Positions 57,355 to 64,000 of a stretch of DNA of 64,000 bases are shown one piece after another. The DNA is from Paracoccus chinensis. GTDB lineage: Bacteria > Pseudomonadota > Alphaproteobacteria > Rhodobacterales > Rhodobacteraceae. The notes beneath the pieces were generated by a model. It was not told the origin of the DNA. It saw only the letters and a list, made by a program, of their open reading frames with translations, and did no database searches. A program made the position numbers and the translations under genes. Where the stretch lies: assembly GCF_900102885.1 (NCBI RefSeq), contig NZ_FNGE01000008.1, positions 62,001 to 126,000 of the forward strand. Reading direction: 5' to 3'. Numbering within the stretch: the stretch's first letter is position 1; each line of letters starts with the position of its first letter.

Positions 57355-57851
57355 ACGGAGCCCCCGCCGTCTGGCACGAGCTGCCCGCGCCGCTGGCAGC
57401 CGAGCTGGGCCAGACCATCGCCAGCTTCGGCCATGTCGAGGACATGCTGAAGCGCGCCATCTTCGCACTCGACCGCCATCGCCTGCCCGGCGGCATCGCC
57501 GAGGCCGACTTCCGCGCCTGGCTGCGACGGATGGACCACGTCGCGGCGGATTCGCTGGGCACGCTGATCGAACGGCTGGAACGCACACTCACCCGCGAGA
57601 ACGTGGCTGACCCCGAACTGCTGGGGCAACTGGACGAGATCAAGAACTGGCGCAACCTGCTGTGCCACGCGGCCTGGACGCCCGCAGCAGGCGGCTGGCA
57701 GCCGCGCTTTGCCAACACCCAAGGCGAGATCTTCGAGGATACCCTGGACGCCAGCGACCTTGCGGCGATCCGCGCGATGACGTTGGATGCCGCGCGCCGG
57801 GTCGCCCGCTTCATCCACGCGCTGGACGACGGCAACGGAGTGTCGGAATGA
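57342..57851 (+). CDS. Hypothetical protein with a HEPN-like helical pattern
   Basis: 169 residues from GTG 57342. It is all helical: SFGHVEDMLKRAIFALDRHR, DSLGTLIERLERTLTRENVA and IKNWRNLLCHAAWTPA. The RNLLCH stretch resembles the R-x4-H motif of HEPN-type proteins, but the fold is not proven. It overlaps the glycosyltransferase gene by 13 bp and the methyltransferase ATG by 4 bp, so it is part of the same short operon. Confidence 0.6.
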   Translation: MARIDGAPAVWHELPAPLAAELGQTIASFGHVEDMLKRAIFALDRHRLPGGIAEADFRAWLRRMDHVAADSLGTLIERLERTLTRENVADPELLGQLDEIKNWRNLLCHAAWTPAAGGWQPRFANTQGEIFEDTLDASDLAAIRAMTLDAARRVARFIHALDDGNGVSE

Positions 57852-58285
57852 TCCGGAAGCTGTTTGCCTATCCGCAGGTCTGGCTGGTGATCTTCGCCGG
57901 GCTGGCGTTCCTTGCCGGGCGCCTTGCGCCGATGCCGACCGCCCCTCTGCCGGGGTGGGCGCTGGTTGCGGCTGGACTTGCGCTGATGGCAGTCGCGGCT
58001 GTGACGATGCTGCGCGCAGGCGCGACGGTCGATCCGACGCGACAGCCCACGGCACTGGTCACGCATGGCATCTTCCGGTTGACGCGGAACCCCATCTACC
58101 TGGGCGACCTGCTGATCATGGCGGGGCTCTGCCTTGTCTGGCAGCCCCTGGCCGCGCTGGTGCTGGTCCCAAGCTTCCTTCTGGTGATCGACCGCATGTT
58201 CATCCGGCAGGAAGAAGCCTGGCTGCGTGCCCGCGACGCCGCCGGTTTCGAGGCCTGGGCCGCGCGCACCCGGCGCTGGCTGTAA
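57848..58285 (+). CDS. Isoprenylcysteine methyltransferase-type membrane protein
   Basis: 145 residues with about four membrane segments. VTHGIFRLTRNPIYLGDLLI is the ICMT/PEMT signature region (here NPIYLG in place of HPMYLG), and RQEEAWLRARDAAGFEAWAA the C-terminal SAM-binding part. It probably methylates a small lipid or protein end. The ATG at 57848 overlaps the upstream stop (ATGA). hom follows 79 bp after. Confidence 0.8.
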   Translation: MIRKLFAYPQVWLVIFAGLAFLAGRLAPMPTAPLPGWALVAAGLALMAVAAVTMLRAGATVDPTRQPTALVTHGIFRLTRNPIYLGDLLIMAGLCLVWQPLAALVLVPSFLLVIDRMFIRQEEAWLRARDAAGFEAWAARTRRWL

Positions 58286-58364
58286 GCGCCCGCGTTGCCA
58301 ACCCACCGGCCCCGCGCTAACACCCCGGCGACCCCTGCACCCCATTCCTGACACGAGGCTTTCC

Positions 58365-59666
58365 ATGTCCCTCACCCCCTCGCCCGCGCCGCTGCGCCTT
58401 GGCATCGCCGGTCTGGGGACCGTCGGGATCGGCGTGGTCAAGATCCTCCAGAACCACCCCGACCTGATCGCGCTGCGCTCGGGCCGCCGGGTCCAGATCA
58501 CCGCCATCTGCGCCCGCGACCGGACGCGCAACCGCGACGCCGACCTGTCGCGCTATGCCTGGGTTGACCAGGCGCGCGACCTTGCCCTGCGCGACGACGT
58601 GGACGTGGTGGTGGAACTGATCGGCGGCGACGAAGGCCCCGCGCGCGAGCTGATCGAACTGGCGCTGGACCAAGGCAAGGACGTCGTCACGGCCAACAAG
58701 GCCCTGCTGGCCGTCCACGGGCAGGCGCTGGCCACGCGGGCCGAGGCGCAGGGCCGCACCATCCGCTTCGAGGCGGCGGTCGCGGGCGGCATCCCCGTGA
58801 TCAAGACCATGACCGAAAGCCTGGCCGGCAACCGCATCAAGCGCGTCATGGGCGTCATGAACGGCACCTGCAACTATATCCTGACCCGGATGCAGTCGGC
58901 GGGCCTGCCCTATGAGACCGTATTCGAGGAAGCTCGCCGCCTCGGCTATCTTGAGGCCGACCCGACGCTGGACGTGGGCGGCATCGACGCCAGCCACAAG
59001 CTCGCGATCCTCGCCTCGATCGCCTTCGGCACCCAGGTCGCCTTCGAGGGGGTCGAGATTGAGGGGATCGAGCGCGTGTCCATCGACGACATCAGCCGCG
59101 CCGCCGACATGGGCTATCGCATCAAGCTGCTGGGCGTGGCGCAGATGACGGGCCGCGGGCTGGAGCAGCGGATGTCGCCCTGCCTTGTGCCCTGCGACAG
59201 CCCGCTGGGCCAGCTGGAAGGCGGCACCAACATGGTGGTGATCGAGGGCGATGCGGTCGGCCAGATCGTCCTGCGGGGCGCGGGCGCAGGCGAAGGACCC
59301 ACGGCCAGCGCCGTCCTGTCCGACATCGTGGAACTGGCGCGCGGCGTGCGGATGCCGGTCTTCGGCCAGCCCGCCACGACCCTGGGCACGCCCCAGCCCG
59401 CGCGGACGGCGGTGCCGGCGGCCTATTACCTGCGGCTGACGCTCGCCGACAAGCCGGGGGCGCTGGCCAAGGTGGCGACGGTGCTGGGCGACGCGGGGAT
59501 CTCGATCGACCGGATGCGGCAGTATGGTCATGCCTCGGGCGCGGCACCGGTGCTGATCGTCACCCACAAGACCACGCCCGAGGCCATCGACCACGCCATG
59601 CAGGCCCTGCCCCGCACCGGCGTCGTCGAGGGCGAGCCGGTCGAGCTGCGTATCGAGGAAGTCTGA
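58365..59666 (+). CDS. hom: Homoserine dehydrogenase
   Basis: 433 residues, single-function type. It reduces aspartate semialdehyde to homoserine for threonine and methionine. The nucleotide motif GLGTVGIGVV is at 16-25, the catalytic region VMGVMNGTCNYILTRM and EADPTLDVGGIDASHKLAIL follow, and a C-terminal ACT domain (LADKPGALAKVATVL) gives feedback control. The ATG at 58365 gives the family start. Its stop abuts the GntR gene stop with no bases between. Confidence 0.95.
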   Translation: MSLTPSPAPLRLGIAGLGTVGIGVVKILQNHPDLIALRSGRRVQITAICARDRTRNRDADLSRYAWVDQARDLALRDDVDVVVELIGGDEGPARELIELALDQGKDVVTANKALLAVHGQALATRAEAQGRTIRFEAAVAGGIPVIKTMTESLAGNRIKRVMGVMNGTCNYILTRMQSAGLPYETVFEEARRLGYLEADPTLDVGGIDASHKLAILASIAFGTQVAFEGVEIEGIERVSIDDISRAADMGYRIKLLGVAQMTGRGLEQRMSPCLVPCDSPLGQLEGGTNMVVIEGDAVGQIVLRGAGAGEGPTASAVLSDIVELARGVRMPVFGQPATTLGTPQPARTAVPAAYYLRLTLADKPGALAKVATVLGDAGISIDRMRQYGHASGAAPVLIVTHKTTPEAIDHAMQALPRTGVVEGEPVELRIEEV

Positions 59667-60341
59667 TCAGCGCCCGGCTTCGGCCAGGGCGGGCAGCAGG
59701 TGGCGCAAGCCCTGCGTGACGTCGGTCCGCACGGCCAGCCGCAGCGCGGGCTCGTCGCCCGCCCGCAGCGCGGCCAGGATCATGCGGTGGTGGCGCGGCG
59801 CCTCGTTCCGGCGCATCCGCTGATAGACCGCGCGCATGGTCGGACCCAGCTGCAGCCAGATCGTTTCCAGCATCGCCAGCATCGCGGGCGCCTGCGCGCG
59901 CAGGTAGAGCGTGCGGTGGAACTCCAGGTTCGTGCGGATGTAGCCGACCGCGTCGTGGTTCTGCGCGGCCTCTCCGATGGCGGTGTTGATCGCGGCCAGC
60001 CGGTCGATCAGGGCGAAATGGGCGCGTGGCAGGGCGCGGCTGGCAAGCTCCGGCTCGATCAGCGCGCGCAGGGCGGCCAGTTCCTCAATCCGCTCGACCG
60101 ACAGCGCGGGCGTGGAGACGCGCCCCGAGGCCGACAGCGTCAGCGCACCCTCGGCCACCAGCCGCCGCACGGCCTCACGCGCAGGCGTCATGCTGACGCG
60201 CTCCTCGGCAGCAATGCCCCGCAAGGTCAGGGCCCGGCCCGGGGGCAGTTCCCCCAGCATGATCCGTGTCCTCAGAGCCCGATACAGCCGCTCATGCGCG
60301 GCGGGAGGAGACGGGGCGAGGGCGCGAGCGGGGGGAGCCAT
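59667..60341 (-). CDS. GntR-family transcriptional regulator (FCD domain)
   Basis: 224 residues. A winged helix at about 16-80 (RLYRALRTRIMLGELPPG, TLRGIAAEERVSMTPAREAVRRL) is followed by an FCD effector domain with EFHRTLYL and HHRMILAAL. FadR-like regulators sense small acids. The target is unknown. It ends exactly at the hom stop. Upstream lies a 104-bp gap before the YgjP-type gene with nothing recognised. Confidence 0.88.
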   Translation of the reverse strand: MAPPARALAPSPPAAHERLYRALRTRIMLGELPPGRALTLRGIAAEERVSMTPAREAVRRLVAEGALTLSASGRVSTPALSVERIEELAALRALIEPELASRALPRAHFALIDRLAAINTAIGEAAQNHDAVGYIRTNLEFHRTLYLRAQAPAMLAMLETIWLQLGPTMRAVYQRMRRNEAPRHHRMILAALRAGDEPALRLAVRTDVTQGLRHLLPALAEAGR

Positions 60342-60445
60342 GGGGGCGTTGTGATCACATCCGGCGCGCCTGTCAATTTTCCTGATGCCGCATGGCGGAG
60401 ATCCACACTCTCATCGCGTCATCTTCTGTTCGGAAAATGTTCGGC

Positions 60446-61156
60446 CTATGAGGCAGCGCCCCCGGTGCCTCGATCCTCGCGGAAGCACCAGGCATGCAGG
60501 CTGCCGCCATGCTGGCGCAGCCATTGCCGTTGCCTCTCGTAACCGGGAAAGAGCCGCTCCACCGCCGCCCAGAAGGCGGGCGAATGGTCCATGTGCGCCA
60601 GATGCGCGACCTCATGGGCGGCGACATAGTCCAGCACTTGGGGCGGTGCCATCGCAAGCCGCCAAGAATACATCAGCCGCCCCTCGTGGGTGCAGCTGCC
60701 CCAGCGCGAGCGCGTGTCACGCAGCGCCAGCGCCGTGAATCGGCGGCCCAGCGCGCGCGCATGACGGTCGCTGGACTCGGCCAGCCGGGCCTGCGCCAGC
60801 GTCCGCAGGAAGGCCGCCGCCGTCACCGCCGCAGGTCGTCCCCGAGGCAGCAGCAGCGCCTCGCCCTCGACCCGTGGCGCACGCACCGGTGCCGGTGTCA
60901 GCAACAAGGGCCGCCCCTCGACCGGCAGCGCCGCGCCGAAGGCCACAGGGCGGGGCGGCTCGATCCCGTCCAAGGCGCGGGCCAGCCAGTCGCGGCGGTC
61001 ATCCAGGAAGGCCAGCGCCTCGGCTTCGGGCAGGCGCGGCGGCAGGGTCAGGGTGACGGTGCCGTCCCGGCGCGACACCCGCAGCGTCATCCGCCGTGCC
61101 CGTGCGGTCCGTCGCAGGGTGACGGGCGTGCCGTCCCGAAGTATGACCGTGCCCAT
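60446..61156 (-). CDS. YgjP/YgjQ-type zinc metallopeptidase
   Basis: 236 residues of the M48-like DUF45 family. The motif HEVAHLAHMDHSPAFWAAVE carries HExxH and a downstream His. SRWGSCTHEGRLMYSWRL (near 162-179) is the family hallmark. It is cytoplasmic; the substrate is unknown. The ATG at 61156 is preferred to 61201 by family start. It is divergent from the zinc-ribbon gene. Confidence 0.85.
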   Translation of the reverse strand: MGTVILRDGTPVTLRRTARARRMTLRVSRRDGTVTLTLPPRLPEAEALAFLDDRRDWLARALDGIEPPRPVAFGAALPVEGRPLLLTPAPVRAPRVEGEALLLPRGRPAAVTAAAFLRTLAQARLAESSDRHARALGRRFTALALRDTRSRWGSCTHEGRLMYSWRLAMAPPQVLDYVAAHEVAHLAHMDHSPAFWAAVERLFPGYERQRQWLRQHGGSLHAWCFREDRGTGGAAS

Positions 61157-61255
61157 CCTTGCCTCCCTGCCCCCGAGGCAAAAGCCTTTGACACCCCTCA
61201 TGCCCTGTGGCAGGGGAGGCCGGATTTACCTGACCTTTGGCGAAAAGAGAACACC

Positions 61256-61573
61256 ATGCCCAAAGAGGAATGGGGCACCAAGCGCCTTTGCCCCACTTGC
61301 GGAAGCCGCTTCTACGACCTGCGCCACGACCCGATGACCTGCCCGGCCTGCGGGTCCGAGTTCTCGGCGGAAAGCCTGACCAGCGCCCGCACGCGCTCGA
61401 TGATCGCCGAAAAGACGGCGGCGCGCGACACCGAGACGGATGACGTGATCGAGGACGATCTGGACGATGCCGCCGACACCGGCGAGATCGACGACGATCT
61501 GCTGGACGAGGACGATGACGCCGACGTCTCGCTGGACGAGATCGCCGACGTGGCCGAGCCGGACGACGAGTGA
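61256..61573 (+). CDS. TIGR02300-type zinc-ribbon protein
   Basis: 105 residues. N-terminal zinc ribbon with Cys12, Cys15, Cys29 and Cys32 (CPTC and CPAC) after MPKEEWGTKR. The C-terminal half is acidic (DDLDDAADTGEIDDD). The family is confined to alphaproteobacteria and has no proven function. It has its own terminator and ends just upstream of a tRNA gene. A TTGACA at 61189 may belong to its promoter, but no -10 element fits well. Confidence 0.88.
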   Translation: MPKEEWGTKRLCPTCGSRFYDLRHDPMTCPACGSEFSAESLTSARTRSMIAEKTAARDTETDDVIEDDLDDAADTGEIDDDLLDEDDDADVSLDEIADVAEPDDE

Positions 61574-61592
61574 TCGCCGGACAAGCCTGACG

Positions 61593-61619
61593 AAAAAGGG
61601 GCCCTCGGGCCCCTTTTTT
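61593..61619 (+). terminator. Rho-independent terminator of the zinc-ribbon gene
   Basis: AAAAAGGGGCCC, TC, then GGGCCCC and TTTTTT. A strong GC stem with a six-base T tract, 20 bp after the stop. The A run on the left makes it work in both directions. Confidence 0.9.
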
Positions 61620-61682
61620 CGTTCCTGAACAAGGGACTGAACCAAATATCCGCTGTTGTTTGCACGAGGGTGATTTTTCCGC

Positions 61683-61711
61683 TTGCGCCCTGCTGCGGCT
61701 GCCCCTATACG
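61683..61711 (+). promoter_or_regulatory. Promoter of the tRNA-Ala gene
   Basis: TTGCGC (61683-61688), 17-base spacer, TATACG (61706-61711). The tRNA begins 45 bp after the -10 element. The spacing and the TATA-like -10 fit a sigma-70 promoter. Confidence 0.6.
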
Positions 61712-61755
61712 ACCCCCCACGCGGGCGGCAGATGCTGCAGCCCGAGACCTCCGGT

Positions 61756-61831
<76 letters not shown>

Positions 61832-62455
61832 AATCTCCTTAATGATGCTGCACAAGAACTCGCCTCTAGGCGAGGCCTGGATTGGCTTTGCACGTTCTAT
61901 CCGCTGCACTGAGCGGATTTTGCCGCGGTTTGCCGGATAGCAAGCCCTCGCCTCTTGCAGGCCGCCAGGCAAACCCAATGTCGCCTATTTCGCATACCTG
62001 GAAGGACGGGTGGCCCCTTGGGGCATTCTCAGGGTGATGGCGGCTTGCGATCCTGCACAGACTTTTACGCTCAGATGGCCCCACGGTGCACGGGGACAGC
62101 GCGCAAGGGGAGCGGCGGCGGTCAGCCTTGGCGTCTCTACAACTGCCTTGGGGCACAAAGCAGGCCTTTGGCCCACGCTCCTATTCCTCCCATTTCAATC
62201 GTAAAAAGAATAGTTGGCGAAATTTCATGTCCCTCCTATCATGAACGGCAACGGTTTGTTCTGTTCCAAACCTTGGCTCCGATCATGATTTGGAGATGTT
62301 GTGAGTGCTGCGTGTTTCCAGGCGAGCCAGCTTCGGCGCAAGCCGGACTTGAGATCGATTTCTGATCTGATTTCAGCATGTTCACGGATAGGCAGGCGCG
62401 TTCCCCTCTGCCCTGCGCCTTCCCGACGCAATGCACTTTTACCCGGGAGTTGCAA
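61832..62455 (+). other. Gene-free, AT-richer gap before the polysaccharide locus
   Basis: 624 bases with no credible gene: the open frames here lack ribosome-binding sites and family character. Apart from the terminator at 61899 and a small hairpin TCGCCT-CTA-GGCGA (61860-61874), nothing is recognised. From about 62170 to 62370 the sequence is visibly richer in A and T than the flanking genes, which suits a long promoter region or transferred DNA. Confidence 0.5.
61899..61921 (+). terminator. Rho-independent terminator after the tRNA
   Basis: ATCCGCT (61899-61905), loop GCACTG, AGCGGAT (61912-61918), then TTT. It lies 68 bp after the tRNA end. Confidence 0.65.
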
Positions 62456-63847
62456 ATGCGACGGATAAAGCGGTCGTTTTCCCGCTCTTCCGGGGGTTTG
62501 CTTGGCAGCCTTTTCGTCATTCTGTCCTCCAATGCCGCCATCGCGATCCTGACGCTCGGAACCTTTGCGCTGACCTCGCAGGCACTGTCGCCAGCAGGGC
62601 TCGGGCTGCTGGTCCTGATCGAGGCCTACGGCCGGATGTTCGACCAGGTCCTGCGGCTCGAGCCCAGCCAGGCCCTGATCCGCATGGGCATGCCGCACCG
62701 CGACAGGGCACATGAACTGTCGTTCCGCAGGCTCGTGAAGTTCGGCTTCCTTCTCGATGCCGGCGGCTCGGTACTTGCCGCGGCGGCGGCGCTGGCCTGC
62801 CTGCCCCTGCTGAGCGGCTGGTTCGGTTTCGACGCAGAGGTGCAGCCGCTGGTCGTGCTTTATTGCCTGACCTTCGTTCTTCCCGCGCCCATGACCGTTA
62901 CCGCCCTTTTCCGCCTGTTCGGCCGCTTCGGCCTTTACGCGCGGGTGACCGTCCTGGCTTCGGTCTTCCGCCTCGTCATGACAGGCGTCCTGTTCGTCGC
63001 TGGCGGGGACCTGACGGCCTTTGTCCTTCTCCTCTGCGCCGTTTCCTGCATCGAGCGCCTGTTGCCCGTCTTCTACTGCTGGCCTCTCTTGCGGCAGAGG
63101 GTTGGGTCCGGGCTGTTGGGCACGCCGCTGACCGGGGTGACGCAAGAGGGCGGAGGCCTGTGGCAGTTCATCATGGCCTCGAACCTCAACGTGCTGGCGC
63201 GGAACTCGACGCGGCAGTTCGACATCGCGGCCCTGGGCGGCTTTGTCAGTCCTGCCGAGCTGAGCTTCTACGTGCTGGCGAAGCGCTTCGCGATGCTGGT
63301 GATCCGGCTGGGAAGCCCGGTGCAGCTCGTTCTTTACCCCCGCATGTGCGAGCTGATGGCGCGGCACGATCTCGGGCACCTGCTGCGCTTCGTCTTCGCC
63401 TCGGTCGCGATGCTTCTGGGTCTTGGTCTCTGCGGCGTGGGGCTTGTCGCGCTGGTCGGACAACCGCTGGTCGCCTTCGCCTTCGGGCCGGAATATGTTG
63501 CCGCCCTTCCGAACATCCTTGTCCAGCTTGCCGGGGCCTGCCTGTTCCTGATCGGAAAGATCTTCGGCTCGGCGCTGCAGACCGTGGGCAGGGTGGGCCA
63601 GCTGACGGCCGTCTCGATCATCACGGCGGCTGTCTTCTTTATCCCGATCCCCCTCGTGGTCCCCCACTACGGCGTCATCGCCGCCAGCTGTCTGGGACTG
63701 CTGTCGGGGTTCGCCTTCCTTGGCATCTGCGCCCTGGTCTTTGCACGCGCCGTCATCGCGCTGCGCGGGGGCGCGGCGGGAACGGGACGCGCGGTCGAAC
63801 CTAGATTAGGTGAAGGGGAAGCATTCGTGGAAAAGCAGTTCTCATGA
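62456..63847 (+). CDS. Polysaccharide flippase (Wzx/MATE-like)
   Basis: 463 residues with about 12-14 membrane segments. The first half has AILTLGTFALTSQALSPAGL and ACLPLLSGWFGF; the second half has VTVTALFRLFGRFG-like and GLGLCGVGLVALVGQPLVAF stretches. The pattern suits lipid-linked oligosaccharide flipping in exopolysaccharide or LPS export. GGGAG lies 6 bases before the ATG at 62456, so the upstream ATG at 62378 is rejected. The stop overlaps the sulfotransferase ATG (ATGA). Confidence 0.82.
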   Translation: MRRIKRSFSRSSGGLLGSLFVILSSNAAIAILTLGTFALTSQALSPAGLGLLVLIEAYGRMFDQVLRLEPSQALIRMGMPHRDRAHELSFRRLVKFGFLLDAGGSVLAAAAALACLPLLSGWFGFDAEVQPLVVLYCLTFVLPAPMTVTALFRLFGRFGLYARVTVLASVFRLVMTGVLFVAGGDLTAFVLLLCAVSCIERLLPVFYCWPLLRQRVGSGLLGTPLTGVTQEGGGLWQFIMASNLNVLARNSTRQFDIAALGGFVSPAELSFYVLAKRFAMLVIRLGSPVQLVLYPRMCELMARHDLGHLLRFVFASVAMLLGLGLCGVGLVALVGQPLVAFAFGPEYVAALPNILVQLAGACLFLIGKIFGSALQTVGRVGQLTAVSIITAAVFFIPIPLVVPHYGVIAASCLGLLSGFAFLGICALVFARAVIALRGGAAGTGRAVEPRLGEGEAFVEKQFS

Positions 63848-64000
63848 CCAAACTGTTCAAGTCGCCGCAGATCATGTGGAAGCGTGCCGCGAACGGTGTC
63901 GGGATGGCGTATCATTCCGCCCGGATCGACGCGGTCCTGGCCTCTTATCCCAAGTCCGGCCGGACGTGGTTCCGCTTCATCCTGTCGACCTATCTGGCGG
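63844..64000 (+). CDS. Sulfotransferase, N-terminal part (cut by window end)
   Basis: 52 codons visible. LASYPKSGRTWFRFILSTYL (residues about 33-52) is the 5'-phosphosulfate-binding loop of PAPS-dependent sulfotransferases. It transfers sulfate from PAPS, probably to a sugar of the polysaccharide moved by the coupled flippase (ATGA overlap). The rest of the gene lies beyond the window, so the acceptor is not known. Confidence 0.85.
   Translation, partial: MTKLFKSPQIMWKRAANGVGMAYHSARIDAVLASYPKSGRTWFRFILSTYLA

Noticed and set aside
61636..61650. Fourth copy of the dispersed element (CAAATATCCGC)
   Set aside because: The ATATCC string is there, but the CGGG end, TCTTC at 14 bases and both hairpins are missing.

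Overview
The window is a dense, GC-rich stretch of bacterial chromosome. Gene content and order point to an alphaproteobacterium of the Rhodobacterales, most likely Paracoccus or a close relative. The clues are the small TIGR02300-type zinc-ribbon protein, a DUF6497-type protein coupled to pccB, a phoH-ybeY-corC block, and a radA-cvpA-purF block. No phage, integrase, rRNA operon, transposase gene or CRISPR array is visible. The species call is inference from synteny and protein character, not from a marker gene.

Layout. 1-5.4 kb: end of a histidine operon (hisF, hisE), RNase D (rnd), a glutathione transferase, a Phd/Doc toxin-antitoxin pair and parE. 5.4-14.3 kb: a c-type cytochrome lipoprotein, a ChaC-type cyclotransferase, lolD-lolE, radA-cvpA-purF and a glycosyltransferase. 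14.3-17.6 kb: a highly structured 300-base leader and an SDR / acyl-CoA dehydrogenase / APH-kinase operon that resembles the lva (levulinate, 4-hydroxyacid) genes. 17.6-25.2 kb: a DctB/DctD-type two-component system next to a tripartite tricarboxylate transporter (tctC-tctB-tctA plus a second tctC). 25.3-29.5 kb: an iron-uptake operon efeU-efeO-efeB plus an extra M75 protein. 29.5-33.6 kb: an aminotransferase facing a glutamine amidotransferase / glutamine synthetase pair, followed by an SDR. 33.6-39.6 kb: M32 peptidase, heme A synthase, trmJ, a thiE-like gene and guaA. 39.7-46.6 kb: a secreted cysteine-rich protein, a small monooxygenase, then a leftward run (alr, a membrane protein, mlaE, mlaF, phoH, ybeY, corC). 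46.7-56.3 kb: propionyl-CoA catabolism (pccB, pccA, methylmalonyl-CoA mutase) with small envelope proteins between. 56.5-61.6 kb: glycosyltransferase, methyltransferase, homoserine dehydrogenase, GntR regulator, YgjP-type hydrolase and the zinc-ribbon protein. 61.7-64 kb: tRNA-Ala(GGC), a 0.6-kb AT-richer gap, and the start of a polysaccharide locus (flippase, truncated sulfotransferase).

How the genes work together. PccAB and Mcm carry propionyl-CoA to succinyl-CoA; the epimerase and cobalamin adenosyltransferase are not in this window. DctBD probably senses a carboxylate and drives the Tct transporter: a palindrome plus a repeated half-site lie between dctD and tctC. EfeUOB imports ferrous iron. 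LolDE and MlaEF serve outer-membrane lipoprotein and phospholipid traffic.

The most unusual items are: (1) a three-copy intergenic element with fixed internal spacing and two hairpins, found only 5' of + strand genes; (2) the structured leader before the SDR operon, including a hairpin that recalls group II intron domain V; (3) the lva-like operon itself; (4) the GAFPGA loop in the DctD homologue together with its helically phased upstream sites; (5) small Cys/His-rich and acidic-insert proteins around guaA and pccB.
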